The notes under the pieces: model-generated
Told to the model about the DNA's origin: nothing
The model's database searches: none
What the model saw: the letters and a program-made list of their open reading frames with translations, nothing else
Part shown: positions 39,371 through 49,211 of the stretch, one piece after another
Numbering within the stretch: position 1 is the stretch's first letter
Layout of the letters: every line of letters starts with the position of its first letter
Source: Aquipseudomonas alcaligenes
Lineage (GTDB): Bacteria > Pseudomonadota > Gammaproteobacteria > Pseudomonadales > Pseudomonadaceae
DNA: 64,000 bases
NCBI RefSeq assembly: GCF_003205495.1
Contig: NZ_QJRX01000001.1
Location: forward strand, 62,001-126,000
Direction: 5' to 3'
Translations under genes and position numbers: made by a program

Positions 39371-39930
39371 TGGAATTCTCCACGTTGGGTCAGCAGGTCA
39401 CGGACCAGATAGAGGGCGGCCAGGGCGCGCCCCTCGGAAAACTGCGGGTGCTGGATCAGGGTGCTGAGGTCGTGCAGGTTGACCTTGTCGACCCGCAGCG
39501 GCTCGGGCTCGTCGCCGGGCAGGCGCTCCTCGTACAGGTCGCGGGCCAGCACCACCTGGATCTTCTGGCTCATGTAGCCGGGCGACAGGCTCAGCTCGGT
39601 GATCAGCTCCAGGCGCTCGGCGCCGAAGCCGGCCTCTTCCTTGAGTTCGCGATTGGCCGCCACCAGCACGTCCTCGCCAGGCTCGACCAGGCCCTTGGGC
39701 AGCGACAACTGATAGTCGTCGGTGCCGCCGCAGTATTCCTCGACCAGCACCGCGTGCTCGGCGTCGAGCAACGCCACCACCATCACCGCGCCGTAGCCGG
39801 AGCCCTTGCCCACCAGGCGCTCGTAGGTGCGCTCCACGCCGTTGGAGAAGCGCAGCTGCAGCTCTTCGACGCGGAACAGGCGGCTGCTGGCGACTATCTC
39901 GCGGGCCAGCACCTGGGGTTTCTCGCGCAT
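39367..39930 (-). CDS. nudE: ADP compounds hydrolase NudE
   Basis: 187 aa Nudix hydrolase. The Nudix box is complete: GLVEPGEDVLVAANRELKEE followed by AGF. NudE cleaves ADP-ribose, Ap3A and NADH to AMP plus a second product. The ATG at 39930 was chosen from two adjacent Met codons because AGGAG is then correctly spaced. First gene of the nudE-cysQ-thioesterase unit; divergent from yrfG with an 82-bp shared control region. Confidence 0.94.
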   Translation of the reverse strand: MREKPQVLAREIVASSRLFRVEELQLRFSNGVERTYERLVGKGSGYGAVMVVALLDAEHAVLVEEYCGGTDDYQLSLPKGLVEPGEDVLVAANRELKEEAGFGAERLELITELSLSPGYMSQKIQVVLARDLYEERLPGDEPEPLRVDKVNLHDLSTLIQHPQFSEGRALAALYLVRDLLTQRGEFQ

Positions 39931-40012
39931 CATTCGCTCCTTGATTCGAACCGCTATCATACCCCGCTCCCCGCGCGGGATTCTTCCACTGCGTCTGTTT
40001 CCGGACTTTGCC

Positions 40013-40687
40013 ATGCCTCAGCTGCCCTGGAGCGAAATCGATACCGTCCTGCTCGACATGGACGGCACCCTGCTCGACCTGCATTTCGACAACCATTTCT
40101 GGCTGCAGCACCTGCCGCAGCGCTACGCCGAGCTGCACGGGATCAGCCGCGCGGCCGCCGAGGCCGAGCTGCTGCCGCTGTTCCGCGAACACGCCGGCAA
40201 GCTGACCTGGTACTGCACGGATTTCTGGAGCCGCGAGCTGAACCTCTCGGTACGCGAGCTCAAGCGCGAGGTGGCGCACCTGATCGCCCTGCGCCCGGAT
40301 GCCGATGTCTTCCTCCAGACCCTGCGCGCCGCCGGCAAGCGTGTGGTGCTGATCACCAACGCGCATCGCGACTCGCTGTCGCTGAAGCTGGAGCGGGTCG
40401 AGCTGGCGCCCTACTTCGACCGCCTGATCAGCTCCCACGACTATGGTTTCCCCAAGGAGGACCAGCAGTTCTGGTTCGCCCTGCAGCAGGACTGCCCCTT
40501 CGAACCGGCCCGCAGCCTGTTCATCGACGACAGCCTGCCGATCCTGCGCAGCGCCGGGCGCTACGGCGTCGCCCACCTGCTGGCGGTGCGCCAGCCGGAC
40601 AGCCGCGCGCCGGACAAGGACACCGAGGAGTTCGCCGCCGTCGAGGACTACCGCCAGCTCAGCGCGCAACTGGCCGCCCCGGCCTGA
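40013..40687 (+). CDS. yrfG: GMP/IMP nucleotidase YrfG
   Basis: 224 aa HAD-family hydrolase; motif I is LLDMDGTLLDL, with a cap region of helices, motif II ITNAH and a late FIDDSLPI motif. YrfG dephosphorylates GMP and IMP. The start ATG 40013 follows a weak ribosome site but gives the exact family N-terminus; the longer frame upstream overlaps nudE antisense. Confidence 0.92.
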   Translation: MPQLPWSEIDTVLLDMDGTLLDLHFDNHFWLQHLPQRYAELHGISRAAAEAELLPLFREHAGKLTWYCTDFWSRELNLSVRELKREVAHLIALRPDADVFLQTLRAAGKRVVLITNAHRDSLSLKLERVELAPYFDRLISSHDYGFPKEDQQFWFALQQDCPFEPARSLFIDDSLPILRSAGRYGVAHLLAVRQPDSRAPDKDTEEFAAVEDYRQLSAQLAAPA

Positions 40688-40837
40688 TCGCCGACCATCG
40701 CCACCCCGCGCGGTTCGTCGGCTGCGCCAGCTTTTGCGCAAGTCGTGAACCCTCTCGCAGCCTGACGATCTCATGCTTGCCCGGCGAAGCGGCACTGGCA
40801 GCATGTGCGCCATCCACCAACGGAGAGCCATCGTTAA

Positions 40838-41311
40838 ATGAAGTATTCCTCCCTGCTCCTGCTCACCCTCGGCCTGGCCAGCGGCAGCGCTCTGGCCGGC
40901 AACACCTCGGCCGGCGTCGGCGGCGCCCTGGGCGGCGCCCTGGGCACCGTGGTCGGCGAGCAGATCGGCGGCAGCACCGGCGCCACCATCGGTGCCGGTG
41001 TCGGCGGCGCGGCCGGCAGCGCGGTGGGCGCCGACAAGGGCAGCCGCACCGAGGCGGCCATCGGCGGCGGCATCGGCGCGGCCGGTGGCCAGGTGATCGG
41101 CAGCAAGATCGGCGGCAGCACCGGCGGCGTGATCGGTGCGGCGGTCGGCGGCGGCGCCGGTGGCGCGCTGGGCAACGCCTACGGCGGCGATGACGACGAC
41201 CATGACGGGCGTCGCTACCGGGATGGCGGTTATTACTACCACGACCACGACGGGCACCCCGGCCGTGCCCTCGGCCACAAGAAGCACAAGTGGCACAAGA
41301 AGCACCACTGA
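40838..41311 (+). CDS. glycine-zipper envelope protein with His-rich tail
   Basis: 157 aa. Signal peptide (cleaved after ALA, ~20), then a repeat-rich middle of glycine zippers such as GGALGGALGTVVG and GGSTGGVIGAAVGGGAGG (~25-115), which form membrane-inserting helices, and a C-terminal Asp/His/Lys-rich tail with HDHDGH and a closing HKKHKWHKKHH. The tail may bind divalent metal. Similar glycine-zipper proteins are outer-membrane or periplasmic proteins of stress. A strong terminator follows. Confidence 0.8.
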   Translation: MKYSSLLLLTLGLASGSALAGNTSAGVGGALGGALGTVVGEQIGGSTGATIGAGVGGAAGSAVGADKGSRTEAAIGGGIGAAGGQVIGSKIGGSTGGVIGAAVGGGAGGALGNAYGGDDDDHDGRRYRDGGYYYHDHDGHPGRALGHKKHKWHKKHH

Positions 41312-41316
41312 AACGA

Positions 41317-41347
41317 CAAGGCCCGCATGATGCGGGCCTTGTGTTTT
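41317..41347 (+). terminator. intrinsic terminator of the glycine-zipper gene
   Basis: Perfect 11-bp stem CAAGGCCCGCA/TGCGGGCCTTG with a TGA loop, followed by TGTTTT. Confidence 0.85.
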
Positions 41348-41369
41348 GCGAGGCGCTGAAACAGCCGAA

Positions 41370-42716
41370 TCAGATACCTTCGCGGCGCAGGGCGGCGGCG
41401 GTGAAGTCGCTCTTCTTCAACTGCACATTGAAGTCGTACATCGGCTCGTTGTTGTCCAGGCCGTCGACGAAGTAGCGGTTACCCTTGAAGTCGTAGATGG
41501 TCTCCAGGGTGCTGAGGAACATCGGCACCTCGTAGTAGCTGATCGGATGGGCTTCCTGCAGGCCGATCAGCTGGCCGTCGCGGTCGTAGAGGTCGACGGC
41601 GAGAATCTGCCAGCTGTCCTCATCGATGTAGAAGCGACGCTTGCCATAGGGGTGGCTGTGGCCCTTGCGCAGGTTGGCATCGACCACCCAGACGCGATGC
41701 AGCTCGTGGCGCAGCAGCTCGGGATTGACGTGCTTCTTCTGCAGGATCTGCTCGTAGGGAATGCCCTTCTGGTGCACCGCATAGCTGTTGTATGGCATCA
41801 GCATTTCCTGCTTGCCCACCAGGGTCCACTCGTAACGGTCCGGCGCCCCGTTGTAGGCGTCCACCACGTCGGCGGTGGCCATGCCGTTGGTGTCCGGCTG
41901 CATGGCCTCGTAGGCCAGCATCGGCAGGCGGCGCACGCGGCGCTCGCCACGGCTGAAGCGCCAGGCCTTGCGGATCGCCAGCACCTGGTCGAGGGTTTCC
42001 TGCACCACCAGGGCGGAGCCGGCCAGCTTGCTCGGCGCGGTGACCACGTACTTGTAGAAGAACAGGGTGTTGTCCAGGTCGGCCGGGGTCATGCCCTCGC
42101 GACCGTAGATGAACAGGATGTCGCGCTCGCGCTTGACCAGCACGTAGTCGCCGCCCTGCAGCACCGCCGCATGGTTGGTCACCATGCGGGTCTGCTCGCC
42201 GCGGTAGCGGGTGATGTGGTTCCAGATCGCTTCCTGGCCGCTCTGCGGAATCGGGAAGGGGATGCCGGCCGCGGTGCCCTCGATGCCGTTGCCACCGGCA
42301 ATCAGGCTGGCGTTGGTGGCGTTGTAGCGGGTGGCGTCATAGATGCGCTGCGGCGAGGCGGCGCTGCGCCGGGTCGGCAGCACGCGCAGGTAATAGTCCG
42401 GGTGCAGCTCCAGCATGCGCTGGTAGCCCGGACTCAGCAGGGCCTTGTACTGCGCCATGTTGGCCTGGCTGACGCGGTACAGCTCCTGGTCGGCGACGTA
42501 GGGGTCGGGGTGGTGCATACCCGGCTGGTAGTTGGCCGGCGGGGTGGCCAGGCCACCTTCCCAGGGCGGAATGGTGCCGGCGGCATTGCCGGCGCGCTCG
42601 CCGCCCAGCGGCGTCAGATCTTGTCCCAGGCGCGCGGCCTGGGCCGCGTCGACCCGGGCATGCGCCGGCAGGGTGACAGCGGCAGCCAAAGACAGGACTG
42701 CAATGGTTCTCAGCAC
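41370..42716 (-). CDS. DUF1329 outer-membrane-associated protein
   Basis: 448 aa with signal peptide (cleaved near AHA, ~23). It has the DUF1329 signature GNAAGTIPPWEGGL near residue 45 and the C-terminal beta-strand-rich half (RHELHRVWVVDA, YGKRRFYIDEDSW). In pseudomonads such genes often accompany DUF1302 genes and RND exporters, but no such partner is here. The start is a GTG at 42716 preceded by GAGGAG, chosen because the upstream frame has no signal sequence. Confidence 0.85.
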   Translation of the reverse strand: MLRTIAVLSLAAAVTLPAHARVDAAQAARLGQDLTPLGGERAGNAAGTIPPWEGGLATPPANYQPGMHHPDPYVADQELYRVSQANMAQYKALLSPGYQRMLELHPDYYLRVLPTRRSAASPQRIYDATRYNATNASLIAGGNGIEGTAAGIPFPIPQSGQEAIWNHITRYRGEQTRMVTNHAAVLQGGDYVLVKRERDILFIYGREGMTPADLDNTLFFYKYVVTAPSKLAGSALVVQETLDQVLAIRKAWRFSRGERRVRRLPMLAYEAMQPDTNGMATADVVDAYNGAPDRYEWTLVGKQEMLMPYNSYAVHQKGIPYEQILQKKHVNPELLRHELHRVWVVDANLRKGHSHPYGKRRFYIDEDSWQILAVDLYDRDGQLIGLQEAHPISYYEVPMFLSTLETIYDFKGNRYFVDGLDNNEPMYDFNVQLKKSDFTAAALRREGI

Positions 42717-42870
42717 AGCGTTCTCCTCGCGGCGTACGCAGACGCCGCTGTTCTTATTCGTACGACCAGTGTAGGCCGCGCTCGTCGATTGCCGTTGGGT
42801 GAGGTCTGCCATCCTGGCGCCGAGTGGTCCCGGTCGTGTCGGCCCCGCTCCCTGCGAGGCCCTGCATGAG

Positions 42871-43590
42871 CTATTGATCGCGCTGGAACTTGAGGTCCCA
42901 GACGCCGTGGCCGAGGCGCTCGCCGCGCTTCTCGAACTTGGTCACCGGGCGCTCGCTGGGGCGCTCCACGTAACCGGCAGCGCCGGCCAGGTTATGGTAG
43001 CCGGGCGCCGCGGACATGACCTCCAACATATGTTCCGCGTATGGCTGCCAATCGGTGGCCATGTGCAGCACTCCGCCGATCTTCAGCTTGCTGCGCACCA
43101 GCTCGGCGAAGGCCGGCTGGACGATGCGGCGCTTGTGGTGACGGGCCTTGTGCCAGGGATCGGGGAAGAACAGCAGGACGCGATTGAGGCTGGCATCGGC
43201 GACGCAGTCGCGCAGCACTTCCAAGGCGTCGCAGCTGTACACGCGGATGTTGCTGAGGTTCTGCGTGAGCATGCCGTTGAGCAGGGCGCCGACGCCCGGC
43301 TTGTGCACTTCCACGCCGATGAAGTCCTGCTCGGGGGCCGCGGCGGCCATCTCCAGGGTGGCATGGCCCATGCCGAAGCCGATCTCGAAGGTGCGCGGCG
43401 CGCTGCGGCCGAATACCTGGTCGAAGTCGCGCAGGCCGTCGGCCAGCTCCAGGCCGAACTTCGGCCAGCCCTGCTCCAGGCCGCGCTGCTGGCCCTCGGT
43501 CATGCGCCCGGCGCGCATGACGAAGCTCTTGATGGTGCGCAGGGGCCGCTGGGCCGCGCCTTCGCCGGCCTGCTGAATGTCGTCGCTCAT
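42871..43590 (-). CDS. trmB: tRNA (guanine-N7-)-methyltransferase TrmB
   Basis: 239 aa SAM-dependent enzyme that makes m7G46 in the variable loop of tRNA. The motif [15 protein letters not shown] and the [17 protein letters not shown] motif with the catalytic Asp are unmistakable. It follows thiG by 13 bp on the same strand, so thiS-thiG-trmB is one operon, as in other Pseudomonas genomes. Confidence 0.97.
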   Translation of the reverse strand: MSDDIQQAGEGAAQRPLRTIKSFVMRAGRMTEGQQRGLEQGWPKFGLELADGLRDFDQVFGRSAPRTFEIGFGMGHATLEMAAAAPEQDFIGVEVHKPGVGALLNGMLTQNLSNIRVYSCDALEVLRDCVADASLNRVLLFFPDPWHKARHHKRRIVQPAFAELVRSKLKIGGVLHMATDWQPYAEHMLEVMSAAPGYHNLAGAAGYVERPSERPVTKFEKRGERLGHGVWDLKFQRDQ

Positions 43591-43603
43591 GGAATTCTCT
43601 TGC

Positions 43604-44395
43604 TTACTTGATCAGGCCATCCAGCGGCGACGAGGCGCTCGCGTAGAGTTTCTTCGGCATGCGCCCGGCCAGGTAGGCCATGCGTCCGGCGATGATCGCG
43701 TGCTTCATCGCCGCGCCCATCAGGATCGGGTCCTGGGCGTGGGCGATGGCGCTGTTCATCAGCACCGCCTCGCAGCCCAGCTCCATGGCGATGGTGGCGT
43801 CGGAAGCGGTGCCCACGCCGGCATCGACCAGCACCGGCACGCTCGCCTCTTCGAGGATGATGCGCAGGTTGTAGGGGTTGCAGATCCCTAAGCCGGTGCC
43901 GATCAGGCCGGCCAACGGCATCACCGCGATGCAGCCCATGGCCGCCAGCTGGCGGGCGATGATCGGGTCGTCGCTGGTGTACACCATCACGTCGAAGCCT
44001 TCCTTGACCAGCACTTCGGCGGCCTTGAGGGTCTCGATCACGTTGGGGAACAGGGTCTTCTGGTCGGCCAGCACTTCCAGCTTGACCAACTTGTGGCCGT
44101 CGAGCAGCTCGCGCGCCAGGCGGCAGGTGCGCACCGCTTCCTCGGCGGTGTAGCAGCCGGCGGTGTTGGGCAGGATGGTGTACTTGTCCGGCGAGATCAC
44201 GTCGAGCAGGTTCGGCTCGCCCGGGTTCTGCCCGATGTTGGTCCGGCGCACGGCCACGGTGACGATCTCGGCACCCGAGGCCTCGATGGCCAGGCGGGTC
44301 TCTTCGAGGTCCTTGTACTTGCCGGTGCCCACCAGCAGGCGCGACTCGTAGGTGCGGCCGGCGAGGGTGAAGGGCTTGTCGATGATGGCGCTCAT
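43604..44395 (-). CDS. thiG: thiazole synthase ThiG
   Basis: 263 aa TIM-barrel enzyme that forms the thiazole phosphate of thiamine from DXP, dehydroglycine and ThiS-thiocarboxylate. Visible: the start of the barrel ([32 protein letters not shown], in part), the [13 protein letters not shown] and [15 protein letters not shown] segments, and the [13 protein letters not shown] loop near the end. Located 17 bp after thiS. Confidence 0.97.
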   Translation of the reverse strand: MSAIIDKPFTLAGRTYESRLLVGTGKYKDLEETRLAIEASGAEIVTVAVRRTNIGQNPGEPNLLDVISPDKYTILPNTAGCYTAEEAVRTCRLARELLDGHKLVKLEVLADQKTLFPNVIETLKAAEVLVKEGFDVMVYTSDDPIIARQLAAMGCIAVMPLAGLIGTGLGICNPYNLRIILEEASVPVLVDAGVGTASDATIAMELGCEAVLMNSAIAHAQDPILMGAAMKHAIIAGRMAYLAGRMPKKLYASASSPLDGLIK

Positions 44396-44412
44396 GGCAG
44401 TTCCTCGGGCGA

Positions 44413-44613
44413 CTAGCCGCCGCCGATGGCGTGGACGACTTCCAGCTGGTCGCCGTCGTGCAGGACGGTGGCGCCGTGCTGGCTGCGCGGCACTATGTCC
44501 AGGTTGAGCTCGACCGCCACCCGCTTGCCCGCTGCATCCAGGCGCACGAGCAGGTCGGCGACGGTGGCGCCGTCGGGCAGCTCGAAGGGTTGGCCGTTCA
44601 ACTGGATGTGCAT
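44413..44613 (-). CDS. thiS: sulfur carrier protein ThiS
   Basis: 66 aa ubiquitin-fold protein; the C-terminal Gly-Gly-Gly of VVHAIGGG becomes the thiocarboxylate sulfur donor. The N-terminal [19 protein letters not shown] and the internal GKRVAVELN are typical. It starts the thiS-thiG-trmB unit. thiI, which can act in sulfur transfer, is also in this window. Confidence 0.95.
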   Translation of the reverse strand: MHIQLNGQPFELPDGATVADLLVRLDAAGKRVAVELNLDIVPRSQHGATVLHDGDQLEVVHAIGGG

Positions 44614-44692
44614 GGCTGGGCGGTCAGATCATGAAAGGGTCGGCATTCTAGCCCGATCGACCGGATCGACCAAGGTACGCGCGTACCATCGG

Positions 44693-45070
44693 TCAGGCCC
44701 GCCCGCCCCGCAGCGCGACCAGGCCCAGGCACAGCCAGCCGGCGAGGAAGCACACCCCACCCAGTGGGGTGATCATGCCGAGCTTGCCCAGGCCGCTCAG
44801 GGTCAGGGCATAGAGGCTGCAGGAGAACAACAGGATGCCGACGGCGAACAGGGTGCCGGCGGCCTTGACCAGGCCTCCGGGCAGGCGCTCGGCCAGCAGC
44901 GCCACGCCGAACAGGGCCAGGGCGTGGATCAGCTGGTAGTGCACGCCGGTCTGGAACACCGCCAGATACTCGGCACTGAGCTGCCCTTTCAAGCCATGGG
45001 CGGCGAAGGCGCCCAGCGCCACGCCGGTGAAGCCGGCCAGGGCCGCCAGCAGGAGAAAGACTCGCAACAT
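44693..45070 (-). CDS. DUF423 (YgdD-like) membrane protein
   Basis: 125 aa with four hydrophobic helices (about 4-22, 43-62, 69-89, 99-120). The N-terminal LLLAALAGFTGVALGAFAAHGLK is the DUF423 hallmark. Function unknown. It lies next to and divergent from mtgA, as in other Pseudomonas genomes, with a 65-bp shared control region that includes a TATAAT at 45104-45109. Confidence 0.88.
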   Translation of the reverse strand: MLRVFLLLAALAGFTGVALGAFAAHGLKGQLSAEYLAVFQTGVHYQLIHALALFGVALLAERLPGGLVKAAGTLFAVGILLFSCSLYALTLSGLGKLGMITPLGGVCFLAGWLCLGLVALRGGRA

Positions 45071-45135
45071 GATGGATTTCCGAACTGCGTCGATGCGGCC
45101 GCTATAATGGCCCGCTCTTCCTACCGGGCCAAGCC

Positions 45136-45879
45136 ATGCTGCGCACCCTGCTCCGTCGCCTGACCAAACTGCTGCTGTGGTTCGCCGCCACCAGCGCCCT
45201 GCTGGTACTGGCGCTGCGCTGGATCGACCCGCCCGGCACGGCGCTGATGGTCGAACGCAAGGTGCAGTCCTGGATCGACGGTGAGCCGATCGACCTGCAA
45301 CGCAGCTGGCGCCCCTGGCGCGAGCTGCCGGATGACCTGAAGATCGCGGTGATCGCCGCCGAGGACCAGAAGTTCGCCGAGCACTGGGGCTTCGACGTCG
45401 CCGCCATCCGCCAGGCCCTGGCGCACAATGCGGGCGGCGGCAACCTGCGCGGCGCCAGCACCATCAGCCAGCAGGTGGCCAAGAACCTGTTCCTCTGGTC
45501 CGGCCGCAGCTGGCCGCGCAAGGCGCTGGAGGCCTGGTTCACCGGGTTGATCGAGCTGCTCTGGCCGAAGCAGCGCATCCTCGAGGTGTACCTCAATAGC
45601 GTGGAATGGGGCGACGGCGTGTTCGGCGCCGAGGCCGCCGCGCGCCATCACTTCGGGGTCGGTGCGCCCTACCTGTCGCGCCAGCAGGCCAGCCTGCTGG
45701 CCGCCGTGCTGCCCAACCCGCGCGCCTGGAGCGCCAGCCGCCCGGGCCCGCGCGTGCAGCGCCGGGCCAACTGGATCCGCCGGCAGAGCCAGCAGCTCGG
45801 TGGCAGCCACTACCTCAACCAGCTGTCCGGGCCGCTGCCGCTGGCGCAGTGGTGGCCGGACTGGCTGCCGAAGCCCTGA
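45136..45879 (+). CDS. mtgA: monofunctional peptidoglycan glycosyltransferase MtgA
   Basis: 247 aa. One N-terminal membrane helix (~10-30) followed by the GT51 domain: the EDQKFAEHWGFD motif with the catalytic Glu, RGASTISQQVAKNLFLW, and the KQRILEVYLNSVEWGDG motif are all intact. It polymerises lipid II without a transpeptidase domain. The 3' end overlaps the convergent YhhN gene by 65 bp, so both genes use the same DNA for their C-termini. Confidence 0.96.
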   Translation: MLRTLLRRLTKLLLWFAATSALLVLALRWIDPPGTALMVERKVQSWIDGEPIDLQRSWRPWRELPDDLKIAVIAAEDQKFAEHWGFDVAAIRQALAHNAGGGNLRGASTISQQVAKNLFLWSGRSWPRKALEAWFTGLIELLWPKQRILEVYLNSVEWGDGVFGAEAAARHHFGVGAPYLSRQQASLLAAVLPNPRAWSASRPGPRVQRRANWIRRQSQQLGGSHYLNQLSGPLPLAQWWPDWLPKP

Positions 45880-46501
45880 GCAGGCCCCAGGCGATCAGCG
45901 CCTGGCCGCTGAAGTAGCAGCTCACTATCACCTCGACCGCATACGGGAAGGGCTGGACGAACTTATTCAGCCCGATCAGCGAGTCCGCCACCACGAACAG
46001 CATGGCGCCCAGCCACAGCGGCCCGGGGCGCGGCTCCAGGCGGCCGGCCAGCAGGGCCATGGCCAGCAGGCAACCCAGGTAGATCGCCACCGGAACCTGC
46101 AGGGCACCGGCCGCCGGCAGCATCCAGGCCGCCATCGCCAGCGCGTAGAGCAGCACCGGCAGGCCGCGCCAGCGCCACAGCGGTCGGCCGCGGCCAAGCA
46201 GGACGAAGGCGACGCTGAAGGCCAGCTGGTTGAGCAGGAAGGCCAGCAGGGCCTGGAGGAACAGGCCGTCGCGCTCGCCGAAGTCGAGGAAGAAGTCGCC
46301 CGCCGCCGCGCCCAGGTAGCCCAGCGCCAGCCAGCGCCCGGCCGCCCCCGGAAAGGCACGCCAGGCCAGCACGGCGAAGATCAGCATGGGCAGCGGCTTG
46401 AGCAGCCAGCCCAGCGGATAGGGCTTGAGCGGCAGCAACAGCAGGTAGAGCAGGCCGAGGGCAATGGCCAGGGCATAGAGGCGGTAGGGATGGCTGGTCA
46501 T
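45815..46501 (-). CDS. YhhN-family membrane protein (lysoplasmalogenase-like)
   Basis: 228 aa with about eight hydrophobic helices and the YhhN pattern (GDFFLDFGERDGLFLQALLAFLLNQLAF in part, and VVADSLIGLNKFVQPF). The animal relative TMEM86 is a lysoplasmalogenase; the bacterial activity is less clear. ATG 46501 follows a GGGAG ribosome site. It ends inside mtgA, overlapping it by 65 bp tail to tail. The C-terminal 25 residues are an Ala/Thr-rich tail, probably a product of this overlap. Confidence 0.86.
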   Translation of the reverse strand: MTSHPYRLYALAIALGLLYLLLLPLKPYPLGWLLKPLPMLIFAVLAWRAFPGAAGRWLALGYLGAAAGDFFLDFGERDGLFLQALLAFLLNQLAFSVAFVLLGRGRPLWRWRGLPVLLYALAMAAWMLPAAGALQVPVAIYLGCLLAMALLAGRLEPRPGPLWLGAMLFVVADSLIGLNKFVQPFPYAVEVIVSCYFSGQALIAWGLLRASAASPATTAPAAAARTAG

Positions 46502-46589
46502 GTCGGACTCCCGCGGGTGGAGGCCCGATCCTGTCGCGGCGCCGCCCTGTCCGCCAGTCGCCACGCGCCAGCCACGGGGGCCGCAGGCG

Positions 46590-47171
46590 TCAGTGCTGCA
46601 GCAAGCGCTTGGGCACAGCGCGCAGCGCCAGCACCAGGTCGTCCTGCAGGTGGGCGGTCAGCCCCTGCTGCGGGTAGACCCAGGCCTCGCCATCCTGCAA
46701 CTGCAGGCGCAGGCGCGGCGCGCCCAGGCTGGCGCTCAGGCGCGCGGCCGGCACGGCCTGGCGGGGCCGCAGGTCGACAGCCGCGATGGGCCGATCGGCC
46801 AGCTGTTCCAGCAACTGCGCGGACTGCGGCTGCTCCGCCGCATCCGCACCGATGCCACTGGCCTCGACCAGGCTGACACGCTGCGCCTCGCTCAGCGCCA
46901 GATCGCCCTCCACCTGCCAGCCGTCCAGCTCGCCACGCAGCAGCAGGCGCGGCCCCGGCTGCAGCCACAGCTCGGTGGCGGACAGCTGCCGACCGAGCTG
47001 GGCGACGCTCAGGCGCTCCGCCAGCAGGGGCTGGAACACTTCGGCATCCCACTGCTGCATCCACGCCAGGGGCTCGCTCCTGTCCGCGCGCGGGGTCAGC
47101 AGCCAGTAGCCGAGCAGGCAGCTGGCCAGGGCCACTATGGTGAACAGCAGGGCGGGGGGACGGCGGCTCAA
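46590..47171 (-). CDS. membrane-anchored protein of unknown function
   Basis: About 193 aa. One N-terminal helix (residues ~10-28) followed by a soluble region with many Leu and Gln residues, and no known motif. The start is a TTG at 47171, with CCCGGAG seven bases upstream; no ATG is available near the start, and a GTG at 47201 lies inside the rpoH terminator stem. It follows rpoH on the same strand, so it could be expressed by read-through of that terminator. Not recognised. Confidence 0.6.
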   Translation of the reverse strand: MSRRPPALLFTIVALASCLLGYWLLTPRADRSEPLAWMQQWDAEVFQPLLAERLSVAQLGRQLSATELWLQPGPRLLLRGELDGWQVEGDLALSEAQRVSLVEASGIGADAAEQPQSAQLLEQLADRPIAAVDLRPRQAVPAARLSASLGAPRLRLQLQDGEAWVYPQQGLTAHLQDDLVLALRAVPKRLLQH

Positions 47172-47187
47172 GGCAATACTCCGGGCA

Positions 47188-47214
47188 GAAAAAAGCCGCA
47201 CCAGGGTGCGGCTT
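47188..47214 (-). terminator. intrinsic terminator of rpoH
   Basis: On the minus strand AAGCCGCAC/GTGCGGCTT, 9 bp, loop CCTG, followed by six T. It lies 16 bp after the rpoH stop. Confidence 0.9.
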
Positions 47215-47230
47215 CTCGGGGTGGTGGTGC

Positions 47231-48085
<855 letters not shown>

Positions 48086-48200
48086 CAAAAACCTCCGGTA
48101 TTACAAGGCGGGTGCAGTCTAGCACTGCCGATTCTGAGCGGGGAACCTGTGGAAAAGTTCCCTTACAGTTGCTCAGAAATTGATCAGAATCAACGAATTG

Positions 48201-49211
48201 CTAGCGTGGCGCGAGCTCGCTCAGGTGCCGCGCCACCGCCAGCCAGGCGCCAATATAGCCGAGGAACAGCGCGCCCAACAGCAGCGACAGACCATCGGCG
48301 ACCGGCACCCCGCCCAGGGCGAAATCGCTGCCGTAGAGGCCGGCCAGGCGCACCACCGCATCGTTCAGCCAGTCCAGGCCGAAGGCCAGCAGGCCCCAGG
48401 CCAGCAGGCCGGCGCCGAAACCGTAGAGCGCGCCCATATAGAGGAAGGGGCGGCGCACGTAGCCGTCGGTGCCGCCGACCAGCTTGATCACCTCGATCTC
48501 GCTGCGGCGGTTCTCGATGTGCAGGCGGATGGTGTTGCCGATCACCAGCAGCAGGGCCAGCACCAGCAGCAGGGTCAGGCCGAAGACGAAGCGGTCGCCC
48601 AGGCCGAGGATGGCGGTCAGGCGCTCCACCCACTGCAGGTCGAGCTGCGCCTGGTCGACCCCGGGCAGCTCGGCCAGGCGCTGGCGCAGGGCCTCGAGGG
48701 CAGCCTTGTCGATCTCCTTGGGCGTCACCACCACCACCGCGGGCAGCGGGTTCTCCGGCAGCTCGCGCAGCGCCTGGCCGAGCCCGGACTGCTGCTCGAA
48801 CGCCGCCAGGCCGGCCTCGCGGCCGATGAACTCGGCCTCGGCCACGTCGGCCATGGCGGCGATCTCGTCGCGCAGCTGCAGACCGGCGTCGTCGCCGGCC
48901 TCCACCTGCAGGTAGAGGGAAATCTGCGCGGCCTTCTGCCAGGAGCCACCGAGGCGCTCGACGTTGTCCAGCAGCAGGGCCAGGCCCATCGGCAGCGACA
49001 GCGCCACGGCCATCACCAGGCAGGTGAAGAAGCTGCCGATCGGCTGGCGCACCAGGCGCCCGAGGCTGTCGACCAAGCTGGCGCGGTGGCTCTCGACCCA
49101 GGCGGCGAACAGGGCGGAGAAGCCCGGGCCTTCCTTGATCGGCTTGTCGGCCTTGCTCTGTACGGCGCCGACCCGTTCGGCGGCCTTGATATTGCGCTGG
49201 TTGTCGCTCAT
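48201..49211 (-). CDS. ftsX: cell division protein FtsX
   Basis: 336 aa permease-like protein with four membrane helices: one at about 60-80, then a periplasmic loop of about 100 residues that in other bacteria binds peptidoglycan-hydrolase activators, then three near 215-235, 262-285 and 300-322. It works with FtsE to control septal peptidoglycan hydrolysis. Its ATG overlaps the ftsE stop by one base (TGATG). Third gene of ftsY-ftsE-ftsX. Confidence 0.96.
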   Translation of the reverse strand: MSDNQRNIKAAERVGAVQSKADKPIKEGPGFSALFAAWVESHRASLVDSLGRLVRQPIGSFFTCLVMAVALSLPMGLALLLDNVERLGGSWQKAAQISLYLQVEAGDDAGLQLRDEIAAMADVAEAEFIGREAGLAAFEQQSGLGQALRELPENPLPAVVVVTPKEIDKAALEALRQRLAELPGVDQAQLDLQWVERLTAILGLGDRFVFGLTLLLVLALLLVIGNTIRLHIENRRSEIEVIKLVGGTDGYVRRPFLYMGALYGFGAGLLAWGLLAFGLDWLNDAVVRLAGLYGSDFALGGVPVADGLSLLLGALFLGYIGAWLAVARHLSELAPR

